Position numbers and translations under genes: made by a program. The notes beneath the pieces are model-generated. The model was not told the DNA's origin. It searched no databases and was given only the letters and a program-made list of their open reading frames with translations. From positions 1,896,501-1,960,500 of the forward strand of contig NZ_CP049250.1 in assembly GCF_011046895.1 (NCBI RefSeq): DNA of 64,000 nucleotides, written 5' to 3'. How positions within the stretch are numbered: the stretch's first letter is position 1; every line of letters starts with the position of its first letter. Below, one piece after another: positions 55,701-63,819 of the stretch. Source of the stretch: Rhizobium rhizoryzae. Its GTDB lineage: Bacteria; Pseudomonadota; Alphaproteobacteria; Rhizobiales; Rhizobiaceae.

Positions 55701-56134
55701 GAGGTGACGGAGAAGGTCTGGATCGCCTGACCTTCAACCTCGACCTTGGAAACGATCGGTTCCTCGACGGAAGCGGGCAGGTTGGAGCGAATGCGATCAA
55801 TCGCATCCTTGGTGTCCTGAACGGCTTCCTGCGTCGGCTTTTCAATACGGAAGAGAACCGCGGTCGTCGACAAGCCATCCGTCACGGTGGAGGTGATTTC
55901 ATCCACCCCGCTGATGGAGGCAACGGCGTCCTCGATCTCCTTCGTCACCTGCATTTCCAGTTCGCTCGGCGAAGCGCCGCTCTGCGTGACGGAAATGGAA
56001 ACGACGGGTACGTCAATATTGGGGAAGCGCGTGATCGGCAGCTTGTTGAAGGACTGGATGCCCATGAACATCAACAGCGCGAAGGCCAGTAGCGGCGCAA
56101 TCGGATTTCGGATCGACCAGGCAGAGAAATTCAT
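52799..56134 (-). CDS. RND-family multidrug efflux permease (HAE1 type)
   Basis: 1111 residues, typical for AcrB-like inner-membrane pumps. The opening MNFSAWSIRNPIAPLLAFAL is a transmembrane helix 1. The proton-relay pair is in TGILVDDAIVEVENIARHIK, helix 10 reads GIVTKNAILLVDFA, and large periplasmic docking loops are present (NVNLGSGRGQ-like VDLGSGRGQVGGS). It expels drugs or other lipophilic compounds using the proton gradient, with the adaptor encoded upstream. No TolC-type outer-membrane gene is in the window. A C-terminal 80-residue charged tail (EEELSRAARETQAKLSELQT) extends beyond E. coli AcrB. Confidence 0.95.
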   Translation of the reverse strand: MNFSAWSIRNPIAPLLAFALLMFMGIQSFNKLPITRFPNIDVPVVSISVTQSGASPSELEMQVTKEIEDAVASISGVDEITSTVTDGLSTTAVLFRIEKPTQEAVQDTKDAIDRIRSNLPASVEEPIVSKVEVEGQAIQTFSVTSANMTLEELSWFVDDTVKRALQGQPGIGRIDRYGGADREVRIALEPAKLNSYGITASEVNSQLRSVNVDLGSGRGQVGGSEQAIRTLGDARRVSDLANTTIALSNGRFVKLSDLATITDTYEEPKSFSRFNGEPSVTFAVFRSKGSSEVTVSRTVAEQLDTIRKAHPDVSIKMVDDSVYFTYGNYESAIHTLIEGAILAVIVVMLFLRNWRATLISAVALPLSAIPTFWVMDMMGFSLNLVSFLALTLATGILVDDAIVEVENIARHIKMGKTPYRAALEAADEIGLAVIATSFTIIAVFVPVSFMPGIPGQYFIQFGLTVAFSVFFSLLVARLITPLMAAYLMRAEDAMDDHHDNDGRLMKAYTSLVTGTTRRWYMRYATLVGAIAFLIGSIMLLMQVPGSFMPPEDSSRITLSLELPPNATLDETAETTTKIYEAIKPLEGVESVFVLGGASPKGDLELRRATVNVILGKIDHSLVKTLVNKGLGNLPLIGSYIPKVEDKGRTKPQWEIEKELFQKVRSIPDVRITKLNDRGERELSFNFLASSSEQLDDAVAKLETNLRASPILANVSSEGALPRPELQIRPRKDEAARLGITPQQISETVRVATIGDVDAALAKISLDNRLIPIRVQASLDVRRDLQAIRNLKVKTASGATVPLSTVADVDYSEGPSSIKRNNRNRVVSIGSDVPQGTALDTATAEFRRVVDQTQLPEGVRLAESGDAKIQAEMVAGFGNAMLLGLLLVLVVLILLFKDVIQPFTILFSLPLAIGGVAVGLIVTNNSLSMPVLIGILMLMGIVTKNAILLVDFAIEMRRHGMERVHAMVEAGRKRARPIIMTSIAMSAGMLPSALGVGEGGSFRAPMAIAVIGGIIVSTVLSLVVVPAFFLIMDDLSMLLGRIFGRFVGKKEKEDPVLSEEELSRAARETQAKLSELQTKLDAMQPSPRQDNEKGHGAPAGNNVLRLPPLAAE

Positions 56135-56148
56135 TCTAAGAGTTCCTG

Positions 56149-57351
56149 TCAGTTCGAGGCGATGTTGGCAGATGGAACCGGCTTGATCTGATCGCCATCG
56201 CGAACAAAAGCACCAGCCTTGGCAACCACCTGGTCGCCAGCCTTCAAGCCGCTGAGGATCTGCACGAAGCCTGCATCCTGGATGCCGATTTCAAGCTTCA
56301 CCTGCTTGACCACGTTGCCTTCCACGAGACGGGCGAACGAGCCTTTGCGATCTGTGGTGACGGCAGACTGGGGCAGGGCGAGGCCACGTGTTTCGGTGAT
56401 GATGATCTCTGCGTTCGCATACATGCCGGCCTTTGCCGCAGTTTCATCACTCACCACAATGTGGACTGCGCCGAGACGGCTCGTCTGATCGACCACGGGC
56501 GAAACCAGCCGAATTTTCGCATCGAGCGATTTCGTGGTGCCTGCGACGGTGACCTTTGCCGACATGCCAGCTTTCAGCCGTCCGATCTCGCTTTCCGGTA
56601 CATCGGCAACAAGTTCAATGTCGCCGTCGCGGATCATGGTGAAAAGCGGCGTTCCGCTGCCTGCAGCGATGGCACCGACCTTGGCATCCTTTTTGGAAAT
56701 GACGCCGGCAACCGGAGCCTTGACGTCCGTGCGTTCCAGCTTGAGATCGATGTCGTCGATCTGCGCCTGGACGACCTTGATGTCGGCCTCGCCAACGCTG
56801 ACGGCCTGTTTGGCCGCGTTCAACCGGGCAAGGGCCGCCGCTGCGGAGGCTGCCGTCTGTTCCACCTGTGCGGTGGAGGCCGTTCCGTTGCGGCTGAGGT
56901 TCTGGGTCCGGTCGCGCTGGCGAACGGCATCATCGGCGTTTGCCTGAGCCTCGATCACCTGCGCCCGGTATTGCGCCAGTCCGGCCTCGGCCTTGGCGCG
57001 ATTGGCCTGAAGCTGGCTCTTCTGCAGCAGAAGAGAATCGCTATTGAGCTCTGCCACAACCTGACCAGCGGTGACCTCATCCCCCACATCGACCTTGAGA
57101 GACTTGATCGACAAGCCGTCCACCAGAGGCTGGACGAATACTTCCTCGACCGGACGAATTGTGCCGCTGGCAACGACGCTGTCCTTGAGGTTTCTTTCCG
57201 CAACTTTCGTCACGACGATAGCGGGCAGGTTTGCCTGGCCAGCCTGTTCCTGAGCGGGTTTCTGTTCCTGCGCGGCAGCGGGCAAACCAATTGCCGTCGA
57301 TGCCATAGCAGCGAAAAAGAGTGCACCCGTTAGTTTGCGAGAGTTCATCAT
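56149..57351 (-). CDS. RND efflux periplasmic adaptor (MFP)
   Basis: 400 residues. Signal peptide (LTGALFFAAMASTAIGLPAA), then a biotinyl/lipoyl half-motif (VDGLSIKSLKVDVGDEVTAG), a coiled-coil hairpin (LQANRAKAEAGLAQYRAQVI), the second lipoyl half (RTDVKAPVAGVISKKDAKVG) and a beta-barrel (VPESEIGRLKAGMSAKVTVA). It bridges the RND pump to an outer-membrane channel. The 14-base gap to the pump gene makes them an operon. The ATG at 57351 or 57348 fits best, and the open frame to 57447 is probably leader. Confidence 0.93.
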   Translation of the reverse strand: MMNSRKLTGALFFAAMASTAIGLPAAAQEQKPAQEQAGQANLPAIVVTKVAERNLKDSVVASGTIRPVEEVFVQPLVDGLSIKSLKVDVGDEVTAGQVVAELNSDSLLLQKSQLQANRAKAEAGLAQYRAQVIEAQANADDAVRQRDRTQNLSRNGTASTAQVEQTAASAAAALARLNAAKQAVSVGEADIKVVQAQIDDIDLKLERTDVKAPVAGVISKKDAKVGAIAAGSGTPLFTMIRDGDIELVADVPESEIGRLKAGMSAKVTVAGTTKSLDAKIRLVSPVVDQTSRLGAVHIVVSDETAAKAGMYANAEIIITETRGLALPQSAVTTDRKGSFARLVEGNVVKQVKLEIGIQDAGFVQILSGLKAGDQVVAKAGAFVRDGDQIKPVPSANIASN

Positions 57352-57619
57352 CCCGTCCGACCCATTTCTAAACCATGCTGCTGCCAAGTCGATAAGGTCG
57401 GATACGAAACGATCGTGACCGATTTGCTCTCGCCGCATCCCACTCATGCAGCGCCCGCGCGGGTCTCCCCAATTCCCTACCAGAACCTGTTCTCAGGTGG
57501 TTACGCAGAGAAAGCCGCGCAAGGTCACCCTACAACAAAACGTGAGCGACCTTATCCGCTACGACGTGTCGGATCAATCAGCATGCGTGAATAGAACAGT
57601 TCGACATTATTGATGAATT

Positions 57620-57652
57620 AAAAGACGCGCAGCATAACTGCCGCGCGCCTGA
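57620..57652 (-). terminator. Terminator after the THI5-type ABC operon
   Basis: A GC-rich stem on the minus strand (CGCGCGGCAG with CTGCGCG across the loop TTATG) is followed by four T residues. It lies 19 bases past the binding-protein stop at 57671. The rest of 57352-57670 shows no gene. Confidence 0.6.
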
Positions 57653-57670
57653 AAGTTTTTCAACGCGGGT

Positions 57671-58663
57671 TTACTTCAGCGCTGCCTTGGTAATGTCCAG
57701 CGTATAGGCGCCTGTCGGTTCCTTGGTGATAACCGGGTCGGATCCGCCACCCAGCAGCGTCTTGACGGTACGCTTATAGTCCGCCTCATCCAGCGCGCCG
57801 TTGGAGCCAGCGGTCAGCTTGGCCACTTCGCCCATCATGCGCTTCTGATGCTTCTCGGTCTGGGCACCGGAGGCGTCATTATCGAGAACGATACCGGCTG
57901 CTTCATCCGGGTTCTTCTCGGCATATTTCCAGCCCTTCATAGAAGCGCGGACGAACTTGACCATCTTTTCCTTGAAGGCCGGGTCCTTCAGCTTGTCTTC
58001 CAGAACGTAAAGGCCGTCTTCCAGCGTGGCCACGCCTTCGTCTTCATACTTGAAGGTCACCAGCTGGTCCGGCTTGATGCCCGCATCGATGACCTGCCAG
58101 TATTCGTTGTAGGTCATGGTGGAGATACAGGCGGCCTGCTTTTGCAGCAGCGGGTCGACGTTGAAGCCCTGCTTCAGCACCTTCACGCCTTCCGCCGAGC
58201 CATCGGTCTTGATCTTCAGCGTGTTCATCCAGGACAGGAAGGGATATTCGTTGCCGAAGAACCAGACGCCGAGCGTCTTGCCCTTGAAGTCGGCGGGCTT
58301 GGTGATGCCGGTTTCCTTCAGGCAGGTCAGCATCATGCCGGATTTCTTGAAAGGCTGCGCGATGTTGACAAGGGGCACGCCCTTTTCGCGCGTTGCGAGT
58401 GCGGACGGCATCCAGTCGACGATGACGTCAGCGCCGCCACCGGCCAGAACCTGCGGTGGAGCAATGTCCGGGCCGCCCGGCTTGATATCGACGTCGAGAC
58501 CTTCTTCCTTGTAGAAGCCCTTTTCCTTGGCCACGTAGTAACCGGCGAACTGGGCCTGCGTGACCCACTTCAGCTGCAGAGTTACCTTGTCGGCGGCGTG
58601 TGCCTGAAGGGCGGTGAGCGAAACGGCTGCTCCCAGCAACAGCGATGCAATTTTCAGCGTCAT
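57671..58663 (-). CDS. ABC transporter substrate-binding protein, THI5/NMT1 type
   Basis: 330 residues. Signal peptide (LKIASLLLGAAVSLTALQAH) then the pyrimidine-precursor-type pocket: VTLQLKWVTQAQFAGYYVAK, GFYKEEGLDVDIKPGGPDIA, VDWMPSALATREKGVPLVNI. Such proteins bind thiamine-pyrimidine precursors or related heterocycles. Here the operon also includes two permeases and an ATPase, and lies beside dihydropyrimidinase, so a pyrimidine or hydantoin-like ligand is likely. The start at 58663 follows an AAAAAGGGAA site. It is the last gene of the operon. Confidence 0.9.
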   Translation of the reverse strand: MTLKIASLLLGAAVSLTALQAHAADKVTLQLKWVTQAQFAGYYVAKEKGFYKEEGLDVDIKPGGPDIAPPQVLAGGGADVIVDWMPSALATREKGVPLVNIAQPFKKSGMMLTCLKETGITKPADFKGKTLGVWFFGNEYPFLSWMNTLKIKTDGSAEGVKVLKQGFNVDPLLQKQAACISTMTYNEYWQVIDAGIKPDQLVTFKYEDEGVATLEDGLYVLEDKLKDPAFKEKMVKFVRASMKGWKYAEKNPDEAAGIVLDNDASGAQTEKHQKRMMGEVAKLTAGSNGALDEADYKRTVKTLLGGGSDPVITKEPTGAYTLDITKAALK

Positions 58664-58688
58664 GTCAGTTCCCTTTTTCTTTTGGTTG

Positions 58689-59555
58689 TTACGCCCGTCC
58701 CCCACGGACGGACGGATGCCAGAAGGTGACCCAGCGTTCTGCCAGTGCCACCAGACCGTAGAAGACCGAGCCAGCCACCGCGGCCACCGCGATTTCGGCC
58801 CAGACCATATCGATATTTGCGCGGCCCACTTCCGTGGAGATGCGGAAGCCCATGCCGACAATGGGCGTTCCGAAAAACTCCGCTACGATAGCGCCGATCA
58901 GCGCCAACGTGGAGTTGATTTTCAGTGCATTGAAAATAAACGGCCATGCGGCCGGAAGGCGAAGCTTGATCAGCGTCTGTCCCCAGTTTGCCGCATAGGT
59001 GCGCATCAGATCCCGCTCCATATGGCTGGCGGAAGCAAGACCCTGCACCGTGTTCACCAGCATGGGGAAGAAGGTCATGATCACGACCACCGCCACTTTC
59101 GACGGCCAGTCGAAGCCGAACCACATGACCATGATTGGCGCGATGCCGACGACCGGCAGCGCCGATACGAAATTGCCGATGGGCAGGAGACCCTTTTGCA
59201 GAAAGGGCGAGCGGTCGATCAGAAGCGCAACGGCAAAGCCCAGTCCGCAGCCTGCGATATAGCCGGTGATGACGGATTTGAGGAAGGTCTGCTGGAAATC
59301 TGCCCAGAGGACCGGGACCGAATTTATGAGCTTCACCCAAATGGCGCTGGGGGCCGGAAGAAGGATAGGCGGGATCTGGAAGCCATACACCAGACATTCC
59401 CAGACTGCCAGCAAGGTGGCGCCGAAGATGACGGGAACGATGATCCCGACGGCCTGCTTTGCCTGCGCAGACGCGGGGCGCTGGCGCACAAGCCACTCGT
59501 TCAGGGTCCAGGCGCCGATCCAGATGGCAAGCGCGGCAAGAATATATCCGTTCAT
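58689..59555 (-). CDS. ABC transporter permease 2 (SsuC/TauC type)
   Basis: 288 residues with six or seven membrane segments. The EAA loop region reads VQGLASASHMERDLMRTYAA followed by LRLPAAWPFIFNALKINSTL, typical of nitrate/sulfonate/thiamine-precursor permeases. It partners the other permease (59552-60442), with which it shares only moderate similarity, so the channel is probably a heterodimer. Its start overlaps the stop of the other permease by 4 bases. Confidence 0.92.
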   Translation of the reverse strand: MNGYILAALAIWIGAWTLNEWLVRQRPASAQAKQAVGIIVPVIFGATLLAVWECLVYGFQIPPILLPAPSAIWVKLINSVPVLWADFQQTFLKSVITGYIAGCGLGFAVALLIDRSPFLQKGLLPIGNFVSALPVVGIAPIMVMWFGFDWPSKVAVVVIMTFFPMLVNTVQGLASASHMERDLMRTYAANWGQTLIKLRLPAAWPFIFNALKINSTLALIGAIVAEFFGTPIVGMGFRISTEVGRANIDMVWAEIAVAAVAGSVFYGLVALAERWVTFWHPSVRGGRA

Positions 59556-60442
59556 GGCTTGGCTCCCATGCGCTTCAGCACTTGCGTATGGGCAAGGCCG
59601 ATGATGGAGACCAGCACAGCTGCAAGCGCTGCCGCCATGAAGAGGGCCGCCCAGATCTGGATCGTCTGGCCGTAATAGGAGCCGGACAGAAGGCGCGCAC
59701 CAAGGCCTGCCACAGCACCCGTGGGCAGTTCACCGACGATTGCGCCGACCAGTGAGATGGCAATCGCAACCTTCAAGGAAGTGAAGAGATAGGGCAGGGC
59801 CGCGGGCCAGCGCAATTTCCAGAAGGTCTGCGCGCGGCTGGCATTATAGGTGTGCATCAGATCCAGCAGCAGGACATCCGGGCTGCGCAGACCCTTCACC
59901 ATGCCGACGACGATGGGGAAGAAGGAAAGATAGGTCGAAATCAAAGCCTTGGGCAGAAGTCCCGATATGCCGATGGAGTTCAGGACCACAATGATCATCG
60001 GCGCGATGGCGAGGATCGGGATCGTCTGGGAGGCGATGACCCAGGGCATCAGCGACTTGTCCATCGCCCGGTTATGGACGATGCCCACCGCCAGCAGAAT
60101 TCCGAGCACCGTGCCCATGCCGAAGCCCATCAGCGTTGCCGATAGTGTTACCCAGGCATGGTAGACAAGGCTGCGCTTCGAGGTGATGGGTTTGGCAATG
60201 GTCGTGTCCCACAGCTCCGCAATGATCTGGTGCGGCGCGGGCAGGATGGGCCGCTCCTGGTTGAAGGTCTGCGGAATGATTTCACCGAGCGTGACAACGG
60301 TTCCGGCACGCGCGGCCTGATCGCGCACGAAAGGCGCATTCAGGTAGACGACGGCCACATGCCAGATGACGAGGATGACGGCGATCACCGTCAGCACTGG
60401 CAGCACGCGGTCCCGGAAGAGAGAGGGCTTAGTGCTCGTCAT
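59552..60442 (-). CDS. ABC transporter permease 1 (SsuC/TauC type)
   Basis: 296 residues. One N-terminal helix (VLPVLTVIAVILVIWHVAVV), a stretch of about 60 residues, then the core with SATLMGFGMGTVLGILLAVG and the EAA loop VKGLRSPDVLLLDLMHTYNA followed by LRWPAALPYLFTSLKVAIAI. It overlaps the ATPase gene (60429) and the second permease gene, marking one polycistron ATPase-permease-permease-binding protein. Two unlike permeases are less common in this transporter class than one. Confidence 0.92.
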   Translation of the reverse strand: MTSTKPSLFRDRVLPVLTVIAVILVIWHVAVVYLNAPFVRDQAARAGTVVTLGEIIPQTFNQERPILPAPHQIIAELWDTTIAKPITSKRSLVYHAWVTLSATLMGFGMGTVLGILLAVGIVHNRAMDKSLMPWVIASQTIPILAIAPMIIVVLNSIGISGLLPKALISTYLSFFPIVVGMVKGLRSPDVLLLDLMHTYNASRAQTFWKLRWPAALPYLFTSLKVAIAISLVGAIVGELPTGAVAGLGARLLSGSYYGQTIQIWAALFMAAALAAVLVSIIGLAHTQVLKRMGAKP

Positions 60443-61223
60443 AGCTATGCCCCGCCTTCAACCCTTCGCGGACGCGATGGGCGACTTCGAGAAACTCCGG
60501 CGTATCGCGAATATCCAGCGGGCGTTCGCGTGGCAGCGGCGATTCAATCACATCCGTCACGCGGCCCGGACGAGGGCTCATGACAACGATCTTGGTGGAG
60601 AGATAGACGGCCTCCGGAATCGAGTGGGTGACGAAACAGATCGTCTTGTTCGTGCGGTCCCAGAGTTTCAGCAGCTGTTCGTTCAGATGGTCGCGGACAA
60701 TTTCGTCCAGCGCGCCGAAGGGTTCGTCCATCAGAAGCAGGTCGGCATCGAAGGCCAGCGCACGGGCGATGGAGGCGCGCTGCTGCATTCCGCCGGACAA
60801 TTGCCAGGGATATTTCTTGCCGAAACCGGAGAGGTTCACGAGATCCAGCGTTCGCTCGACACGCTGCCTTTGCTCGGCGCTGCTGTAACCCATGATTTCC
60901 AGCGGAAGCGCGATGTTCTTCTCGATGGTGCGCCAGGGGTAAAGGGCCGCCGCCTGGAAGACATAGCCATAGGCCCGCGCCAGACGGGCATTTTCCGGAG
61001 TCATTCCATTGATTTCGATTGATCCGCTCGTGTGCTTCTCGAGGTCGGCAATGACGCGCAGGAACGTCGTTTTTCCGCAGCCGGACGGGCCGATGAACGA
61101 GACGAAATCGCCCTTCTTGATATCGAGGTTCACGCCGGTCAGCGCGTTCACCGGGCCGTCATTCGTCTGGAATGTCAGGCCAAGATCGCGGGCGGTTACA
61201 ACAGGTGCGGCGGCGGAGGTCAT
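60429..61223 (-). CDS. ABC transporter ATPase (SsuB/TauB type)
   Basis: 264 residues. Walker A FIGPSGCGKTTFLRVIADLE, Q-loop VFQAAALYPWRTIEKNIALP, signature QLSGGMQQRASIARALAFDA, Walker B LLLMDEPFGALDEIVRDHLN and switch FVTHSIPEAVYLSTKIVVMS. First gene of the four-gene import operon. It is divergent from the cupin gene (starts 136 bases apart), which suggests shared regulation. Confidence 0.94.
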   Translation of the reverse strand: MTSAAAPVVTARDLGLTFQTNDGPVNALTGVNLDIKKGDFVSFIGPSGCGKTTFLRVIADLEKHTSGSIEINGMTPENARLARAYGYVFQAAALYPWRTIEKNIALPLEIMGYSSAEQRQRVERTLDLVNLSGFGKKYPWQLSGGMQQRASIARALAFDADLLLMDEPFGALDEIVRDHLNEQLLKLWDRTNKTICFVTHSIPEAVYLSTKIVVMSPRPGRVTDVIESPLPRERPLDIRDTPEFLEVAHRVREGLKAGHSYDEH

Positions 61224-61359
61224 AGGCGTGCCTCGCCGCCAGAGAGAGAAATGGTCAGTTGCATTTTATCTGTTATCTTCGCTTGAAAACGTCTGGGCGG
61301 CCTTGCATCGCTGCGGGATGCCAGACGGGTTGAGGCCAGAGGGATAAAGGATTGAAAAC

Positions 61360-61773
61360 ATGGATGGATCATCGAAACCCACCTGTCGTTTGGTAAAGCC
61401 GGGCAGCACCTATGACGGCAAGCAGGGGCTGAGCTATTTTGCGGGCATTGCGGCCGAAACCGTTGGCTCCAAGGCTATCTGCATGCATATTCTGACCATG
61501 CCGCCCGGCGCGCGGGCCAAGGCCCATCTGCATGAGAACCACGAGACCGCGATCTACATGCTCTCCGGCAAGGCCGACACCTGGTACGGCGACAATCTGG
61601 AACATCATGTGGTGGTGAGCGCGGGCGAGCTTTTCTACATTCCGGCAGGCGTTCCTCATCTGCCCGCCAATACGTCCGATGAACCGGCGACAGCGATCAT
61701 AGCCCGCACGGACCCCAACGAGCAGGAGAGCGTGGTGCTTTTGCCGGAGCTGGATGGATTGGTGAAGGTTTGA
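61360..61773 (+). CDS. Cupin-domain protein
   Basis: 137 residues forming a single beta-barrel. Metal-binding cupin motifs are AKAHLHENHETAIYMLSGKA (G(X)5HXH(X)3-4E(X)6G type) and ELFYIPAGVPHLPANTSDEP with the last His. Small cupins serve as isomerases, dioxygenases or sugar or ligand sensors. Its divergent position beside the importer hints at a role in the same pathway, but the reaction cannot be named. Confidence 0.87.
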   Translation: MDGSSKPTCRLVKPGSTYDGKQGLSYFAGIAAETVGSKAICMHILTMPPGARAKAHLHENHETAIYMLSGKADTWYGDNLEHHVVVSAGELFYIPAGVPHLPANTSDEPATAIIARTDPNEQESVVLLPELDGLVKV

Positions 61774-61801
61774 GATCTGCTCTCTGCCGGAGGTTATGGA
61801 T

Positions 61802-62280
61802 TTACCCCCCTCTGCCTTGCCAGGCATCTCCCCCTCAAGGGGGGAGATCGGCAGAACGGCCTCTGTCTCGCTCCCTCGATCATATGGAGAAGCAGATACC
61901 AATCCGGCGGCGCTTAACGGAAATGTGGATGGTGCTCCAAGTCGATCTCCCCCCTTGAGGGGGAGATGTCCGGCAGGACAGAGGGGGGTAGTGTCCGCCA
62001 GAGCCGATATGGTTCTGGTGTCACCCCACCCGGCGCGCTGCGCCGACCTCCCCCTCAAGGGGAGGTGTGAGGATGGCGAACCGGCAGTGAAAGTCCGCAA
62101 GCTTCTAATTTTCTGATGAATTTGCGCGGTTGCGTTCCGCCGATCTCCCTCCTTGAGGGGGAGATGTCCGGCAGGACAGAGGGGGGTAATGTCCGCGGGG
62201 GCCAATATGGTTCTGGTATCACCCCACTCGGCGCGTTGCGCCGGCCTCCCCCTCGAGGGGAGGTGGGAGGATGCCGAAAC
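61802..62280. repeat. Tandem mosaic of palindromic repeats before hydA
   Basis: The 560 bases between the cupin gene and the hydA stop are almost entirely repeats. A unit like the urtA-urtB element spans 61802-61990. A 132-base compound unit at 61944-62075 recurs at 62142-62273, starting GATCTCCC and ending GAGGATG, with a few substitutions. Each contains the GGGGAGATGTCCGGCAGGAC half plus a second small palindrome around CCTCCCCCTCAAGGGGAGG. No gene is seen. Confidence 0.85.
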
Positions 62281-62333
62281 GGCCTTGCCTCCTGTCAGCG
62301 TTTGGAGCGCCCGCATTACCAACATTCGCCGTC

Positions 62334-63788
62334 TCAAACCCCCGTGGCCGGAATGCCGGTGCGTTCCACCTTGCGGGGTGCAACCAGTTCCTTCCAGGTG
62401 GAAAGCGCCTTGTTGACGGCGGTAAAGGGCTCGCGCTTGACGAACTGACCGTGACCCTCGCGCGTCTTCACCTGATCTTCCTCGATGGCAACGTAGCCGC
62501 GGGTCAGCGTGAAGCGCGGCAGGCCGGTGACTTCCTTGCCCTCGAAGACGTTATAATCGATGGAGGATTGCTGGCTCTTGGCCGAGATCGTCTTGGAGCG
62601 CTTCGGGTCCCACACAACCAGATCGGCATCCGCGCCTACCAGAACCGCGCCCTTTTTCGGGTACATGTTGAGGATCTTGGCAATGTTGGTGGAGGTGACC
62701 GCCACGAACTCGTTCATGGTCAGGCGACCGGTCATGACGCCATAGGTCCACAGCATCGGCATGCGATCTTCCAGGCCGCCGGTGCCGTTCGGGATCTTTG
62801 CGAAATTGCCGACGCCGAAGCGCTTCTGCTCCGTCGTGAAGGCGCAATGGTCTGTCGCCACGCAGGAGAGCGAGCCGGATTGCAGGCCAGCCCAGAGGCT
62901 GTCCTGATGCTGCTTGTTGCGGAATGGCGGCGACATGACGCGGCGCGCGGCATGGTCCCAATCCTTGTTGAAATATTCGCTTTCATCCAGCGTCAGATGC
63001 TGGATGAGCGGCTCGCCATAAACGCGCATGCCTTTCTGGCGGGCGCGGCGAATGGCTTCGTGCGCCTGTTCGCAAGAGGTATGAACCACGTAGAGCGGAA
63101 CGCCCGCCATATCGGCCAGCATGATGGCGCGGTTGGTCGCTTCGCCTTCCACTTCCGGCGGTCTGGAATAGGCATGGCCTTCCGGTCCGTCATTGCCTTC
63201 CGCCAGAAGTTTGGCGGTCATGGAGGCAACGACATCGCCGTTTTCCGCATGCACCAGCGGCAGGGCGCCGAGTTCCGCGCAACGCTGGAAGGAGGCGAAC
63301 ATCTCGTCATCATTCACCATCAAGGCACCCTTGTAGGCCATGAAGTGCTTGAAGGTGTTGATGCCCTTTTCCTGAACGATAACCTTCATCTCGTTGAAGA
63401 TGCGCTCGTTCCAGCCGGTGATCGCCATGTGGAAGGAATAGTCTGCCGTGGCGCGGGAGGTCTTGTTGTCCCACATCTGCAAGGCTTCAAGAAGCGATTG
63501 ATCCGGCGCTGGCAGACAGAAATCCACCACCATGGTGGTGCCACCCGCCAGACCCGCGCGGGTGCCGCTTTCGAAGTCATCGGCGGAATAGGTGCCCATG
63601 AAGGGCATTTCCAGATGCACATGCGGGTCGATGCCGCCGGGCATGACATAACAGCCGTCCGCATCCAGAACCGTATCGCCGGAAAGGTTGGGGCCGATCT
63701 CGACGATCCTGCCCCCATCCACCTTCACGTCAGCCTTGTAGGTCAGGTCTGCCGTGACAATGGTTCCGCCCTTGATGACTGTGGTCAT
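62334..63788 (-). CDS. hydA: Dihydropyrimidinase (hydantoinase family)
   Basis: 484 residues, binuclear-zinc amidohydrolase that opens dihydrouracil, dihydrothymine or hydantoins, the second step of reductive pyrimidine breakdown. Ligands are visible: GGIDPHVHLEMPFMGT, the carbamylated Lys in NTFKHFMAYKGALMVNDD, the His of LVHAENGDVVAS and VVHTSCEQAHEAI, and the Asp of CVATDHCAFTTEQK. The start at 63788 has GAGGG upstream. It is downstream of the amidohydrolase at 63820, with 31 bases between, so likely one operon. Dihydropyrimidinase and hydantoinase are the same family, and the physiological substrate is inferred. Confidence 0.94.
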   Translation of the reverse strand: MTTVIKGGTIVTADLTYKADVKVDGGRIVEIGPNLSGDTVLDADGCYVMPGGIDPHVHLEMPFMGTYSADDFESGTRAGLAGGTTMVVDFCLPAPDQSLLEALQMWDNKTSRATADYSFHMAITGWNERIFNEMKVIVQEKGINTFKHFMAYKGALMVNDDEMFASFQRCAELGALPLVHAENGDVVASMTAKLLAEGNDGPEGHAYSRPPEVEGEATNRAIMLADMAGVPLYVVHTSCEQAHEAIRRARQKGMRVYGEPLIQHLTLDESEYFNKDWDHAARRVMSPPFRNKQHQDSLWAGLQSGSLSCVATDHCAFTTEQKRFGVGNFAKIPNGTGGLEDRMPMLWTYGVMTGRLTMNEFVAVTSTNIAKILNMYPKKGAVLVGADADLVVWDPKRSKTISAKSQQSSIDYNVFEGKEVTGLPRFTLTRGYVAIEEDQVKTREGHGQFVKREPFTAVNKALSTWKELVAPRKVERTGIPATGV

Positions 63789-63819
63789 TGGTCTCATCCC
63801 TCGATCTATTCTTCGTTGC

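Noticed and set aside
58664..61223. A TPP riboswitch that would point to thiamine-precursor import.
   Set aside because: I see no thi-box-like sequence upstream of the ATPase gene or within the operon, so thiamine control is not supported.
61802..62280. Regular repeats suggesting a CRISPR array.
   Set aside because: Units are palindromic mosaics of unequal spacing, not direct repeats of 25-40 bases with unique spacers, and no cas gene is near.
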